The notes: a model not told the origin generated them from the sequence alone. A DNA stretch of 64,000 nt from Rhodanobacter sp. A1T4 (GCF_014207185.1 NZ_JACHCP010000006.1:372001-436000), one strand, 5' to 3'. Counted from the stretch's first letter, positions 16,451 through 26,081 are shown. Numbers and translations: made by a program.

Positions 16451-18451
16451 TCAATGCGTGGATGCTGTGCTGGTTGCAGCTGTTTCCGGTGCTGTTGCCC
16501 CGGGACCGATGTTGGTGCCGATGAATTGCAGCAGATCGGTATACAGCTCGGTACGATTTGCCTCATCGTAAAAGCCGTGCATTTCCCCCGGTTTGAGCAC
16601 CCATTCGTGAGCGATGTGCCGGTTCAACAACGCCTGATGCAGACTCATGCCCTGCATGGGGGGTACGCGCTCGTCCTTGCCACCAACGACCAGCATCACC
16701 CGCGCCTTCAGGGAGTCCAGCTGGTTGACCGGCGAGCGCGCTGTCAGAACTGTCATATCCTCGCCGAGCTCGCGCTTGAGAAAATCCTCGCCATAGACAG
16801 ATTGATGGGTGTCGCCCTCGTGGTACATCATCCTGAGGTCATAGACACCCACATAGCCGATCGCGCATTTGTACAGATCGGGTTCCTTTACTGCTCCCTC
16901 CAGCGCTGCATAGCCACCGTAGCTTGCCCCGAAGATGCAGATGCGCTGCGGGTTGGCAATATCCTGCGCGATCGCCCAGTGTGTGGCGTCGGTGACATCG
17001 TCCTGCATCTTTCCGCCCCATTCACGCGAACTGGCACTTTTAAACGCATAGCCACGGCCGGTGGAACCGCGAAAATTCACCTGCAATACGGCGTAGCCAC
17101 GTGTTGCCATGGCCTGTACTTCGGGGTCGTAATTCCAACTATCGCGAGCATTAGGGCCACCATGTACAAATACCACCATGGGCAGATGTTTGGCATTTTC
17201 CTGGCCCGGGGGAAAGGTCACATAACCCTGCAGTTTCAGACCGTCGCGAGCGGCGAACTCAAAAGGTTGCTTGCGCGCCATCTTTTCCGGGTTGATCCAT
17301 GGTGCGCGTGACAGCAGCACCGTGAGCTTGTTAGCTGTGTGATCGAAAAGGTAAAAGGCGCCTGGATCTGCATCGGCTTCGACCAGAACGACGCTGAGTC
17401 GTCCATCTCGCGTGCTTGAAGCAAAGTCGACACGCTCACCAGCGAATTGCTTCATCAACATCACCAAAGCCTTTGCATCGGCCGAGGTGCTATCAAACAA
17501 GGCGGTTCCCGGCCGTCCGTCCGTATAGGTGACTCCGATAAATTCATCATCCGTCAGACCCTGCATCAAGCCATCGGCTTCGACCTTGGGATTGCTCCAT
17601 AGTGGGGTCATGCTCTGCTTTGCCGGATCCCAGCTGCAGATTCCAAAGCCACCGGCAGTTCCCGGACAAGTGAAGTAAACAAGGCTATCGTCATGGTTGA
17701 ACGAGATGGGCCTGGAGCGAGTTTCGCCTGGTCCAGGCATGAGCTGCCAGCCATCACCGCCAACCGGATGGAGATACACCTTTAAGCTACCGTCATTGGC
17801 AGGACTGAAGGCAAAGCGGATTTTCCCGTGATGATCGGCGACAAATTCGGCACCGCGCATCGGTGCAGTGATGATCTTGATCTTGTCGCCGGTGCGGACA
17901 TCCATGCGATAAGCGCTTGGTAGGCTGAGCTCGTAGCCTGTGGTGTCCCATAGGCTGACGGAAACCAGGATATGCTCGGGATCGCCGGGAATGGCCGCGA
18001 TGAATTCCGCGTTGCCACGTTCGGCTCCCGTATGCCCTACGAGGGTACCGGTGGTCATGCCGGGTTTGCGGTAACCGTAGAGCATATTTGGGCTATTGCC
18101 GTCGGCGTTCACTGCGAATAGTTCGCCGGTCGCCATCGGTGAATCGTAACCACCCAATCGCGTACCAATGGCATAGATCACTCGCTTGGGCGACGCCCAC
18201 CAGAAGTCAGTGACGTCGTCGTCTTCGCGCGGACGGATAACGCTTACCTTCTTGTCGGAAAGATGGATCAAGGCCAGCACGGTGTGGCCTTTAACCACGG
18301 CGGTAGCGGCCAGGTATTCCCCGTCAGGAGAGATCTTGACGTCCTTGTATTCAGCATGCCTCGCCAAGTCCGCAAATGATGCCGATTGTGCGTGTACTGC
18401 AGAAACGCACAGCAAAAAAACCAATGCAGCAATCCTGCTTCCCCATTCCAT
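16451..18451 (-). CDS. Exported S9 family prolyl oligopeptidase-like peptidase
   Basis: A 666-residue exported serine peptidase. The start at 18451 has GGGGAG seven bases upstream and gives a signal peptide ending at VHAQ. An N-terminal beta-propeller (residues about 30-390) is followed by an alpha/beta-hydrolase domain with the catalytic triad Ser510 (GASYGG), Asp593 (GGKDERVP) and His625 (EMHGFYD). S9 enzymes cleave short peptides, often after proline or as dipeptidyl or acylaminoacyl peptidases. It lies between an M14-type and an M28-type exported peptidase on the same strand, which suggests a shared role in extracellular peptide use. Confidence 0.95.
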   Translation of the reverse strand: MEWGSRIAALVFLLCVSAVHAQSASFADLARHAEYKDVKISPDGEYLAATAVVKGHTVLALIHLSDKKVSVIRPREDDDVTDFWWASPKRVIYAIGTRLGGYDSPMATGELFAVNADGNSPNMLYGYRKPGMTTGTLVGHTGAERGNAEFIAAIPGDPEHILVSVSLWDTTGYELSLPSAYRMDVRTGDKIKIITAPMRGAEFVADHHGKIRFAFSPANDGSLKVYLHPVGGDGWQLMPGPGETRSRPISFNHDDSLVYFTCPGTAGGFGICSWDPAKQSMTPLWSNPKVEADGLMQGLTDDEFIGVTYTDGRPGTALFDSTSADAKALVMLMKQFAGERVDFASSTRDGRLSVVLVEADADPGAFYLFDHTANKLTVLLSRAPWINPEKMARKQPFEFAARDGLKLQGYVTFPPGQENAKHLPMVVFVHGGPNARDSWNYDPEVQAMATRGYAVLQVNFRGSTGRGYAFKSASSREWGGKMQDDVTDATHWAIAQDIANPQRICIFGASYGGYAALEGAVKEPDLYKCAIGYVGVYDLRMMYHEGDTHQSVYGEDFLKRELGEDMTVLTARSPVNQLDSLKARVMLVVGGKDERVPPMQGMSLHQALLNRHIAHEWVLKPGEMHGFYDEANRTELYTDLLQFIGTNIGPGATAPETAATSTASTH

Positions 18452-18612
18452 TGTCCTGCTCCCCTGTAACAAATTAAGTGCATGACCGCTCCCCAGCGAC
18501 CTTGTCACCGCAGCGTTATAGCAGTGAATGGAATAGGCAGGAAATGATTTCGCAGCGATCGCTGCGAAATCTGAGATTCTTCAGGTTCGTGTCGTGTAAT
18601 GGTTTAAACAGA

Positions 18613-18639
18613 AAGGGCGGCTCTTTTGGAGCCGCCCTT
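18613..18639 (-). terminator. Rho-independent terminator of the M28 peptidase gene
   Basis: An 11-bp perfect stem, AAGGGCGGCTC and GAGCCGCCCTT, with a 5-base loop. It lies 25 bases beyond the stop of the minus-strand M28 peptidase gene. On the minus strand it is followed by TTCTGTTT, giving a usable T-rich tail. Confidence 0.85.
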
Positions 18640-18663
18640 GGATACGTCATGCAAGCCCGAGAC

Positions 18664-20970
18664 TTATGGCGCAGGGTTGAGTATCGCCGTCAGCTGGTCA
18701 AGTTTTGCGCGGTAGCGGTCGATGACCTTGGCTGTGGTCACGGCGTATTGATTCGCCTCATCCCAACGACGTGCCTCCAGGGCCTCGCGCACGCCCGGCA
18801 GGGTCTTGACACCGTAGCCGGTCAGCATGCCGGGCGCATAGACCATGTGCTTGAACCATGGCCGTGTTGGCAAGCCGTCGGAATCGGTCAATGCCTGCTC
18901 CATGCGACCCATCTGCGTGTTCAGCTCAAGCACCTGTTTTGCCGGCAGGTTGAAGCCGGTGGCCGCGCGTTTGCCGTAGGCGGTTTCGAAAGCTTGCGCG
19001 CTCTGTGTGAGTTGCTTTGCTGCATGATCCAGTGGGGCGAGATCGATCGCTGGTACATCGGAATTGCGCTCAGGTGGTGCAATCGGACGGGTTGGGTCGG
19101 CATCGAGCGTGAATGCGTGAGCATCAAGCAGTTTGTGTTGCTCATCCGTTGCCTTGCGTGTTTTGTCGACGAGTTTGTGCAGCTCATCGACGTAACGATC
19201 GAGCGTGCTGCTGAAGTCGCCGAAGCGCATCGGCAGCACATTGGCATCCGCACTACGTAGCACGATGTGTCCGACAACCTTCGAGAGTGCCACGCCGTAT
19301 TCGAATGTCGGATCGCCGAAGCGCATGTAGTGATCGAACGAATCGTATTGCGAGTGGTAGATACCCTCATCGTCGTCCTCGTCGCCAAAGCCGAGATTCA
19401 GCGACGCAATGCCCAGGTGTTCCAGGAAGGCGCTGAAGTCGGAGCCGGAGCCGAGGGCCGACAGTGGCACATCCCCGCCTTGCGCGGCGATTTTCGCTAC
19501 ATCCTTGGCTTCGGGTTTGGCATCCTCATCATTGCCGGCGATCAGCATGTGTGCACGCAGGCGCTCCCGTACGCTGACGTGGGTTTCTGGATCGCTCACA
19601 CCATCGGCGACCTGGTTGACCAGGTGTTGCAGCGAGTGGCTGCCGCCAGCGTCGAGAAAGCCGCGGCCGTTGGTGTCGGAGTTGACGTACATCACGGCCT
19701 TGGCCTGCAATTCCTCGGCATGCGTTTCGGCCCACTCAGTAGAGCCGAGCAGGCCCGGTTCCTCGCCATCCCAGCTGGCGTAGACGAGGGTGCGCTGAGG
19801 GCGCCAGCCCTGCTTGACCAGGGCGCCGATGGCCTTGGCTTCGGCCATCAGCGCGACGTTGCCGGCAAGCGGATCCCATGCGCCGAAGACCCAGCCGTCG
19901 TGATGGTTGCCGCGCACAATCCACTGATCGGGCTCGGTACTGCCCTTGAGTTTGGCGATGACGTCATAGACTGGCTTTTGGCCCCAGTCCGACTGCACCG
20001 TCAGATGGACTTTGGCCGTGCTTGGGCCGACGTGATAAGTGAGTGGCAGCGAGCCGCGCCAGTTGGCGGGCGCCACCGGTCCAGCGAGCGCCTGTAGCAG
20101 CGGGGTGGCATCCGCGTAGGAAATTGGCAGCACCGGAATCTTCAACAGCGATGTAGCATCTTTGATGGCAAGGCGTTTGGCGCCGGGGACAGAGCCGATA
20201 CCTGGTGTCAACGGGTCACCAGGGTAGACCTGCATGTCCGCGACCGAACCACGCTGCACGCCGTCGGCCGGACGCCAGCCGCCCTTCGGGTAAACATCGC
20301 CTTTGGCGTAGCCGTCTTCGTGCGGATCGGAATAGATCAGGCAGCCGATCGCGCCATGCTGTTGGGCCAGCTTGGGTTTCAGACCACGCCAGCCGCCGCC
20401 GTAGCGGGTAAGCACGATCTTGCCGCGCACATCGATGCCGCGCCGCGCCAGATCCTTGTAGTCGTCTGGCATGCCGTTGTTGGCGTAAACCAGTTCGGCG
20501 GTGACATCGCCATCGGCGCCATAGACGTTGTAGGGCGGCAGAGCGCCATCGTGGATGCTCGATGTAGCATCGCCAGGAATCGTCGGTTCCTTGAGTGCAG
20601 CGGTGAAAGGGTGCGGGCCGAGTAGCTCAAGCGCCACTTTTTTTGGCGTGGGATAGAGCACGCTGAAGGTTTCGATATGCGCATCCCAGCCCCATTCGCG
20701 GAATTTCGCCAGCATGAACTCGGCATTGGCCTTGTCATGCGGTGAGCCGACCTGGTTCGGCTGCGACGACATTTGCTTGAGCCAGTTGCGCTGGTCGGCG
20801 GGGTCGAGCTGTGCATCGAAGCGTTGTTCAAGACTTTGTTGCTGGTCGGCGGCATGGTTGGTAAAGCCAAGCATCGCGTTGTTGTCCGTGCTGCCGTCGA
20901 CCGCGGCGGCAGCAAACGTCGCCAGCATGCAAGCCAGTGCCAGCAGCGGTCGGGTGGTCAATCGTGTCAT
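18664..20970 (-). CDS. Exported M28 peptidase, glutamate carboxypeptidase II-like
   Basis: A 768-residue exported protein of the M28B (PSMA/transferrin-receptor-like) group. A signal peptide covers residues 1-23 and GGGGAG lies ten bases before the ATG. Order of domains: N-terminal peptidase half, an inserted PA domain (about 130-330), zinc peptidase core, and a C-terminal dimerisation helical domain (about 620-768). Zinc-site residues are visible in GNHHDGW, DPLAGN, the catalytic pair in DGEEPGLLG, NSDT and YHSQYD. Human homologues remove C-terminal glutamate from peptides or folates; the substrate here is unknown. It carries its own terminator at 18613-18639. Confidence 0.94.
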   Translation of the reverse strand: MTRLTTRPLLALACMLATFAAAAVDGSTDNNAMLGFTNHAADQQQSLEQRFDAQLDPADQRNWLKQMSSQPNQVGSPHDKANAEFMLAKFREWGWDAHIETFSVLYPTPKKVALELLGPHPFTAALKEPTIPGDATSSIHDGALPPYNVYGADGDVTAELVYANNGMPDDYKDLARRGIDVRGKIVLTRYGGGWRGLKPKLAQQHGAIGCLIYSDPHEDGYAKGDVYPKGGWRPADGVQRGSVADMQVYPGDPLTPGIGSVPGAKRLAIKDATSLLKIPVLPISYADATPLLQALAGPVAPANWRGSLPLTYHVGPSTAKVHLTVQSDWGQKPVYDVIAKLKGSTEPDQWIVRGNHHDGWVFGAWDPLAGNVALMAEAKAIGALVKQGWRPQRTLVYASWDGEEPGLLGSTEWAETHAEELQAKAVMYVNSDTNGRGFLDAGGSHSLQHLVNQVADGVSDPETHVSVRERLRAHMLIAGNDEDAKPEAKDVAKIAAQGGDVPLSALGSGSDFSAFLEHLGIASLNLGFGDEDDDEGIYHSQYDSFDHYMRFGDPTFEYGVALSKVVGHIVLRSADANVLPMRFGDFSSTLDRYVDELHKLVDKTRKATDEQHKLLDAHAFTLDADPTRPIAPPERNSDVPAIDLAPLDHAAKQLTQSAQAFETAYGKRAATGFNLPAKQVLELNTQMGRMEQALTDSDGLPTRPWFKHMVYAPGMLTGYGVKTLPGVREALEARRWDEANQYAVTTAKVIDRYRAKLDQLTAILNPAP

Positions 20971-21228
20971 GCCATGTCACTCCCCGTGCGTTAATCGTTA
21001 TTGCGTTCTTGGTTGTCGCGTTGACAGTTACTTGTGTTGCACCGCAAACATCGATCGGCGATGGCGTTTGTCACTGGCTTTCTGGTTATACCCGGCAGTA
21101 ACAAAGATTTCGTAGGGCGTTAGTCATGCCTGTGCAGTCACAGGCAGTTGGCGGCACGTCGACAGGGTTTTAAATATGGATGGCTTTGTCCTGACAGAGC
21201 GTGAGATTTCTCTAGCGCAATCCAAGGT

Positions 21229-22587
21229 TCATTGAGGGGGAGTCGGCACAGTGTCTGAAACCGTGATGTGCTGGCTGAAAAGGGTTTGATCATCTGTTCC
21301 GATGGCGCTCAACTCGTACTCGCCAGGACGCAGATAAAGCTCGCCTACGGGGGCGCCGGACCCTTGCCGGATACGTTCTCCCATGGTGGGCATAAGTGGC
21401 AGGGGGTCGAGCACCATGCGATCGGCTGCAATGGCGTCCTTACCCTCCGCCGAATAGCGAGCCTCAATCAGGCAGGGATATTGTTCGTCGCATTTGTCGC
21501 CACTGACAAAAACAGGCTGTCGCAAGTTACCGAGCGTCAGCCAGGTAGGGCGCCCGCGGCGCAGTTTCTGTGGCGGAAAGATCACGCTGACGTTGTACCC
21601 CGGACGCAGCGACCATGGCTTTTCCGTCTTGTCGACGAAAACGATGGGCGTCGCGGGCTGAAAGTTCTTCACGATGGAGGCGTAGTAAGGATGGTCGTCG
21701 TCGCTGGACGGATGGGGAATCATCATCGTCTGTTCCACAGAAAGCCCATCAATGCCGGACAGTTTGTAAAGGTGCTCAGCCATGCTTTGGCCGCCCAGAA
21801 ACTCGCCTGATTTCTGGATGTGTGCATACCCGGCCTCGACTATCAGGCGCGCCTTTGGGTCTTTCTTGAACACTGCGGCATAGATATTTCGGGCTTGCTC
21901 GGCTTCACGTGCGTCACCGGTGGCGTCGGAAGTCGCTTCATAGGGGATGAGCTTGAATCCAAGCTTCAGCGCCGTGCGCACCAGTTCCGCGCTGATCGGT
22001 TCCTCGGTGTAGAAACCGCTTTTCGCAATGGGATAGCCGCGCGTTTGCAGCGCGGTGTCCGTCTGATAAAGCGTTTCTATGGCGAGATAGGTGAATCCAG
22101 ACTTGCGCAGTCCCGGAAGCAATTGCACGGTCAGCGTTCGGGTCAGTGGAATGTTGTGCGCTTCGTTGAGAAAAACCAGCTGATAGTTCTTTGCAAGTTC
22201 GGGAATGGCATCCAGTGCCGGCTGCGCGGTGTAATCGCCGTTGGCCACGGGCGAGGGGCGATCATCGCTTTCGCTTGGTTGCCGGATGGAAAAGCTCAAG
22301 GCCGCATCGGGGTAGTCGCCGATAAATGTCTGATACCAGCTCATGTATTGACCAAAAATCAGCCTGAATGCGGGACTCTTGTCCTCCGCGTAGGCATAGC
22401 GCATCACCTGATACTGGGCCAGCAGACCTTTGCGTGTATCCGCTTGCTTCATGATGCGCTCGGACTTGAGCGAAGCATCAAGCTGCTGAGTTCGCCACTG
22501 GGCAGGTGACTGGGCGCCCGCGGCCATTGGCAGGCAAACAAGTGACAGCAGACAGCTGAGCCTTTTCGCTAAACGGGACGACGACAT
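21229..22587 (-). CDS. Exported EreA/ChaN-like protein of unknown function
   Basis: A 452-residue exported protein with a signal peptide (residues 1-25) and a strong ribosome site (AGGGGAAG) before the ATG. The segment LVFLNEAHNIPLTRTL followed by LAIETLY resembles the Glu/His active-site region of the erythromycin-esterase-like and ChaN/TraB superfamily, which has an EAH-type motif near the N-terminus of the domain. A C-terminal beta-rich part of about 120 residues (with CDEQYPC) looks like a separate domain. No specific substrate can be assigned, and resistance should not be inferred. It has the same direction as the M28 gene but is separated by about 260 bases, which hold no other gene that I can see. 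Confidence 0.78.
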   Translation of the reverse strand: MSSSRLAKRLSCLLSLVCLPMAAGAQSPAQWRTQQLDASLKSERIMKQADTRKGLLAQYQVMRYAYAEDKSPAFRLIFGQYMSWYQTFIGDYPDAALSFSIRQPSESDDRPSPVANGDYTAQPALDAIPELAKNYQLVFLNEAHNIPLTRTLTVQLLPGLRKSGFTYLAIETLYQTDTALQTRGYPIAKSGFYTEEPISAELVRTALKLGFKLIPYEATSDATGDAREAEQARNIYAAVFKKDPKARLIVEAGYAHIQKSGEFLGGQSMAEHLYKLSGIDGLSVEQTMMIPHPSSDDDHPYYASIVKNFQPATPIVFVDKTEKPWSLRPGYNVSVIFPPQKLRRGRPTWLTLGNLRQPVFVSGDKCDEQYPCLIEARYSAEGKDAIAADRMVLDPLPLMPTMGERIRQGSGAPVGELYLRPGEYELSAIGTDDQTLFSQHITVSDTVPTPPQ

Positions 22588-22842
22588 TTCACTTCCCCTA
22601 AATTCGTTTTAGTGAGATCGCGCCGCACCGTTTTACCAGAGAGTGCCCGCCAGTGAGAAATAGTGTCGCTGGACGAGTTCTTGAGTGACGACGGCGAAAG
22701 TGCCTATTTACAACGTTGTCAGCCCCTTGAAAGGAGGATCTTGTTGATGCGGTTATACGCGGGCGCGGGTCCTTCACGGATGGTTGCGTGGCCCTATCCA
22801 TTCGAGCGCACAATGCGGCATCGTTTCCCCATGGAGTACCTC

Positions 22843-23616
22843 ATGCGTAAGACTCTGCTTGCTGTGTTGCTGGCTGTTGCGTTTCCCGCGATGACTGTTG
22901 CCCAGATGTCAGGTGCTCATACTGGTGCGATTTATGCCGTGGTGGCCAGGGCCGTGGGCGATCCCGCACGACAGGCGGACAAAGTGAATGACGAACGCCG
23001 CAAGATCAGCTCGATCATGGAGTTTGCCCACGTGCAGCCCGGGCAGAAGGTATTGGAGCTGATTCCCGGCAGCGGTTATTTCACCCGCGTGTTCAGCGCC
23101 ATCGTCGGGCCGACGGGCCACGTGTATGTGCTTTGGCCGAATGAGTACGCCAAAGAGGATGGCGACGATCTTTCCGCAATGAAAAAATTTGTGACCGAGC
23201 CGCATTACGCCAATGTCAGTGTGCTTGAGCAGCCCTCCAATCAGCTGAGCTCGCCGGAGCCGGTGGATCTGGTGTTCACCTCGCAGAATTATCACGACTA
23301 CCCGGACAAGTTCATGGGCAGCGTCGATCCGGCAGTACTGAACAAACAGGTATTCGATGCGCTCAAGCCGGGTGGCTTGTTCGTGGTGATCGATCACGTG
23401 GCTCCTACCGGCAGCGGCATGCAGGATACCGATACGTTGCACCGGATCGACCCGGCGATCGTCAAGCAACAGGTCGAGGCCGCGGGTTTTGTGTTTGATG
23501 GCGAGAGCGGCGCGCTGCGCAATTCGGCCGACACGCACACACTCAAGGTGTTCGATAAGTCGATCCGCGGCCATACCGATCAGTTCATCTATCGCTTCCG
23601 CAAACCGGCGAAATAG
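22843..23616 (+). CDS. Exported class I SAM-dependent methyltransferase-like protein
   Basis: A 257-residue protein with a signal peptide (MRKTLLAVLLAVAFPAMTVAQ) and a Rossmann-type methyltransferase fold. The glycine-rich SAM loop appears as LELIPGSGYFTRV, and the post-motif LKPGGLFVVIDH is present. GGAG precedes the chosen ATG by six bases; the frame is open further upstream, without a leader of that quality. Exported members of this family are common in Proteobacteria, yet SAM is cytoplasmic, so its true activity in the periplasm is unclear. It is convergent with the chitinase gene, with nine bases between the stops. Confidence 0.88.
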   Translation: MRKTLLAVLLAVAFPAMTVAQMSGAHTGAIYAVVARAVGDPARQADKVNDERRKISSIMEFAHVQPGQKVLELIPGSGYFTRVFSAIVGPTGHVYVLWPNEYAKEDGDDLSAMKKFVTEPHYANVSVLEQPSNQLSSPEPVDLVFTSQNYHDYPDKFMGSVDPAVLNKQVFDALKPGGLFVVIDHVAPTGSGMQDTDTLHRIDPAIVKQQVEAAGFVFDGESGALRNSADTHTLKVFDKSIRGHTDQFIYRFRKPAK

Positions 23617-23625
23617 GCGGAGCAA

Positions 23626-24792
23626 TCACTGCAGGTCACGCCAGATCGCGTCCAGCAGTACATTCTGCGGGTCTTCGCTTTGTTCCCAGTACATGATGCC
23701 GCCAAGGTGCTGCGCTTTTACGTAGGCAGCCTTGGCGGCGATTGACTGCGGATCGTCATAGCTGATGAAGGTATGGGTCGCTGCGTTCCACAGATAGGGT
23801 GCCTGCGCATCGGCATCCCAGTAGCGCACGAAGCCGTTCCGGCCGATGAAATCAGCTTCGAGCTGCGGCCATGGATGTTCGGTGCCGTAATGACCGTAAG
23901 CCTGGTACAGGCCGTTGTGGCTGGGCTTCACGTCGTCGAATTCGCGGCCATAGAACGCTGCACCGATCAGCAGTTTTTTCGGTGGAACACCGGCGGCGAG
24001 AAACTGGCTCACCGCGCGGTCGGTGGTGCGCGCATCGGCCGGGGTGAGCGGCGACGCATGCAGGCCTGTGTGATGTCCTGTTGTCGGCGTCATCGAATTG
24101 ACGAAGTCGTAGGTCATCAGGTTGAACCAGTCGAGATAAGGCGCGATGGCGGCGATGTCGATGCCATTGACGAACGGGCCGTCCGCGATCGCCATGCTGA
24201 GTGTGTAACGACGCGTGCCGCGGCGATCGTTCCCGTGAGTCGCGCTATCCAATGCGGCGCGGACGTCTTTCAGCAGCAAGGTCAGATGGGCGTGATCCTG
24301 TGGACTGGAGCGGATGCCTGATTCCGAATGCCCCGGATATTCCCAGTCCACATCGAGGCCATCGGCATCGTTATCCACCAGCAGTTTTGTCGCACTGTCC
24401 GCAAAGCGTTGCCGGCTGTCCGCCGTGCTGGCTGCCTCGGAAAAGCCACCCGCGCCCCAGCCGCCGACCGACACGACAACCTTTAGTTGCGGATGCGTCG
24501 ATTTCAACGCGGTCAGCTGATGCAGTCTCGATGCCGCAGCCGGATCGAGGACGACATGGTCGTCAACGACCCGGGCGAAGGCGAAGATCAAGGTGTCGAT
24601 CTTGTCAGCATCGATGTGATCCACGTCTTCTTTGACGACATCGTAGCCCACGACCCGATAGTGGGAGGGCTTCACCGCCGCGGCGCGTGCAGGCATGGCG
24701 CTGCAGACCGGTAGAAGCAACGCCAGGCACAGTGCCATGACCAGCCTTTTGCCGATGATGTTATCGCGATGTTGCCCGCCATCGATTCGCAT
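23626..24792 (-). CDS. Exported GH18 family chitinase-like glycosidase
   Basis: A 388-residue protein with an N-terminal signal segment and one GH18 TIM barrel. The family motif DxxDxDxE is seen as DGLDVDWE with catalytic Glu151, preceded by the SVGGWG strand, and followed by MTYD and the terminal MYWE segment. Complete catalytic residues suggest an active endo-chitinase or related N-acetylglucosaminidase. The ATG at 24792 has GGAA eight bases upstream; another ATG at 24798 is too close to that site. No carbohydrate-binding module is attached. Confidence 0.93.
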   Translation of the reverse strand: MRIDGGQHRDNIIGKRLVMALCLALLLPVCSAMPARAAAVKPSHYRVVGYDVVKEDVDHIDADKIDTLIFAFARVVDDHVVLDPAAASRLHQLTALKSTHPQLKVVVSVGGWGAGGFSEAASTADSRQRFADSATKLLVDNDADGLDVDWEYPGHSESGIRSSPQDHAHLTLLLKDVRAALDSATHGNDRRGTRRYTLSMAIADGPFVNGIDIAAIAPYLDWFNLMTYDFVNSMTPTTGHHTGLHASPLTPADARTTDRAVSQFLAAGVPPKKLLIGAAFYGREFDDVKPSHNGLYQAYGHYGTEHPWPQLEADFIGRNGFVRYWDADAQAPYLWNAATHTFISYDDPQSIAAKAAYVKAQHLGGIMYWEQSEDPQNVLLDAIWRDLQ

Positions 24793-24948
24793 GTGCATCG
24801 TTCCAATGAGTACGATCGGCTATCTTCGCAGTCACCGCTGGCCTTGCCTATGCCCAGCTTGAAAGATAGTGCTGGCGTCCATGTTGAGCTTCGCGTCGTT
24901 CGCTCGCACATGGGCTAGTGGTAGACGAAAAGGCGATCGCGACCATTC

Positions 24949-25140
24949 ATGCCAAACGATAAGCCACCGATGCACGACGTCGCCGTCGATCCTGCAGATC
25001 CGCCGCCAGTACGCCCAGTCGAGCCGGATGCCTCAGAGTGTTGTGGGGAAGGCTGCGTACCGTGCGTGTTCGACATTTACGAGCAGGCGCTGGAGCGCTA
25101 TCAGATCGCACTGGCGGCCTGGCGTGGGCGCCATGCTTGA
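24949..25140 (+). CDS. Oxidoreductase-like domain small protein (PF09791 type)
   Basis: A 63-residue protein with the layout of the oxidoreductase-like N-terminal family: a Pro-rich stretch, then CCGEGCVPCV and a helix with YEQALERYQIALAAW. The four clustered cysteines (CC-x3-C-x2-C) may bind metal or an Fe-S centre; this is inference. The function of the bacterial members is unknown. It is followed after about 85 bases by a DUF1993 gene. Confidence 0.8.
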   Translation: MPNDKPPMHDVAVDPADPPPVRPVEPDASECCGEGCVPCVFDIYEQALERYQIALAAWRGRHA

Positions 25141-25225
25141 AGTCAACGGCATAGCACCAGTCATGAGGGCATCACTGGACTACACTGCGCCGATCATTTC
25201 TCCATGCCATGTACCAGGAAATCCC

Positions 25226-25735
25226 ATGCCTCACGCCATCTATATCAGTTCGGTTCCCGTATTCCGCCAGATGCTCGGCGGGCTTGACGCCATCCTCGCC
25301 AAAGCCGAAGCGCATGTTGCAGCAAAAAGCATCGAGCCATCGGCGTTGACGCAGGCTCGGCTGTTTCCGGACATGTTTCCGCTGGCCAAGCAGGTGCAGA
25401 TTGCGTGTGATTTTGCGCGCGGTGTATCGGCACGTTTGGCGGGCGCCGAAGTGCCGAAATACGATGACAATGAGTTGAGCTTCGAGGCGCTGCGTGGGTT
25501 GATCGCGAAAACGATCGGCTTTATCGATGGTTTCGACAAGACCCTGTTCGACGACGCTGCAAAGCGCGACATCGTGACCCGGCCGGGCACGCCGAAAGAG
25601 CGTCATTTCACCGGTCAAACCTATTTGCTGAGCTACGGCTTGCCGCAGTTCTTCTTCCACGTGACCACTGCGTACGCGATCCTGCGGCACAACGGCCTGG
25701 AGATCGGCAAGCGCGATTACATGGGCGAGTATTGA
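25226..25735 (+). CDS. DUF1993 domain protein
   Basis: A 169-residue protein that matches the DUF1993 family along its whole length (start with ISSVPVFRQMLGGLDAIL, later FPLAKQVQIACDFA, and the end FFFHVTTAYAILRHNG..GKRDY). The fold is thought to be a DinB-like four-helix bundle; no activity is established. The ATG has AGGAA five bases upstream. The frame is open much further upstream (to about 24869), but overlapping the preceding gene makes that start unlikely. Confidence 0.88.
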   Translation: MPHAIYISSVPVFRQMLGGLDAILAKAEAHVAAKSIEPSALTQARLFPDMFPLAKQVQIACDFARGVSARLAGAEVPKYDDNELSFEALRGLIAKTIGFIDGFDKTLFDDAAKRDIVTRPGTPKERHFTGQTYLLSYGLPQFFFHVTTAYAILRHNGLEIGKRDYMGEY

Positions 25736-25870
25736 GCGAACGATTGAGTCAAAAAGGTCACGACGGCGAAGTGTCGTGCTGAGTGGCTTGAGTGCGATGC
25801 GTACAAGCCGGATACCTGCACCAGTCGTCGTGTGATGACTGGTGCAGCTACCGTCGGGCAGGCGGGACGA

Positions 25871-25975
25871 TTACTTGGCGTTCTTCTTCTTTTCCTGCTT
25901 GGCCAGCTTCTTTTCCTTCATGGTTTTTTCCGGCTTTTTCTTGTCACTTTTCTTGGAGTCCAAACCCTTGCTCAT
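25871..25975 (-). CDS. Lysine-rich 34-residue protein
   Basis: A very short gene. The protein begins MSKGLDSKKSDKKK and 15 of 34 residues are lysine, with no hydrophobic stretch. GGAGAG precedes the ATG by four bases, which supports translation. Short basic proteins of this kind, often starting MSKG and rich in Lys and Glu, recur in Xanthomonadales genomes; I know of no assigned function, though nucleic acid binding is an obvious guess. Confidence 0.6.
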   Translation of the reverse strand: MSKGLDSKKSDKKKPEKTMKEKKLAKQEKKKNAK

Positions 25976-26081
25976 GCTGCTCTCCGCGGTGTGGTAGGTG
26001 TGATGTAAAGCTCGGTCGCCCGCCGTTGCTTACGTTTCGAGAGACATGAAACAGCGTCGACAGGCTGATCCAAAGTTTACG

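Noticed and set aside
21023-21028. TTGACA in the gap upstream of the M28 peptidase gene
   Set aside because: It is on the strand opposite to both flanking genes and has no -10 at the right distance.
24869-25225. Upstream extension of the DUF1993 frame
   Set aside because: It would overlap the oxidoreductase-like small gene in another frame, and the family similarity starts exactly at the 25226 ATG with a good ribosome site.
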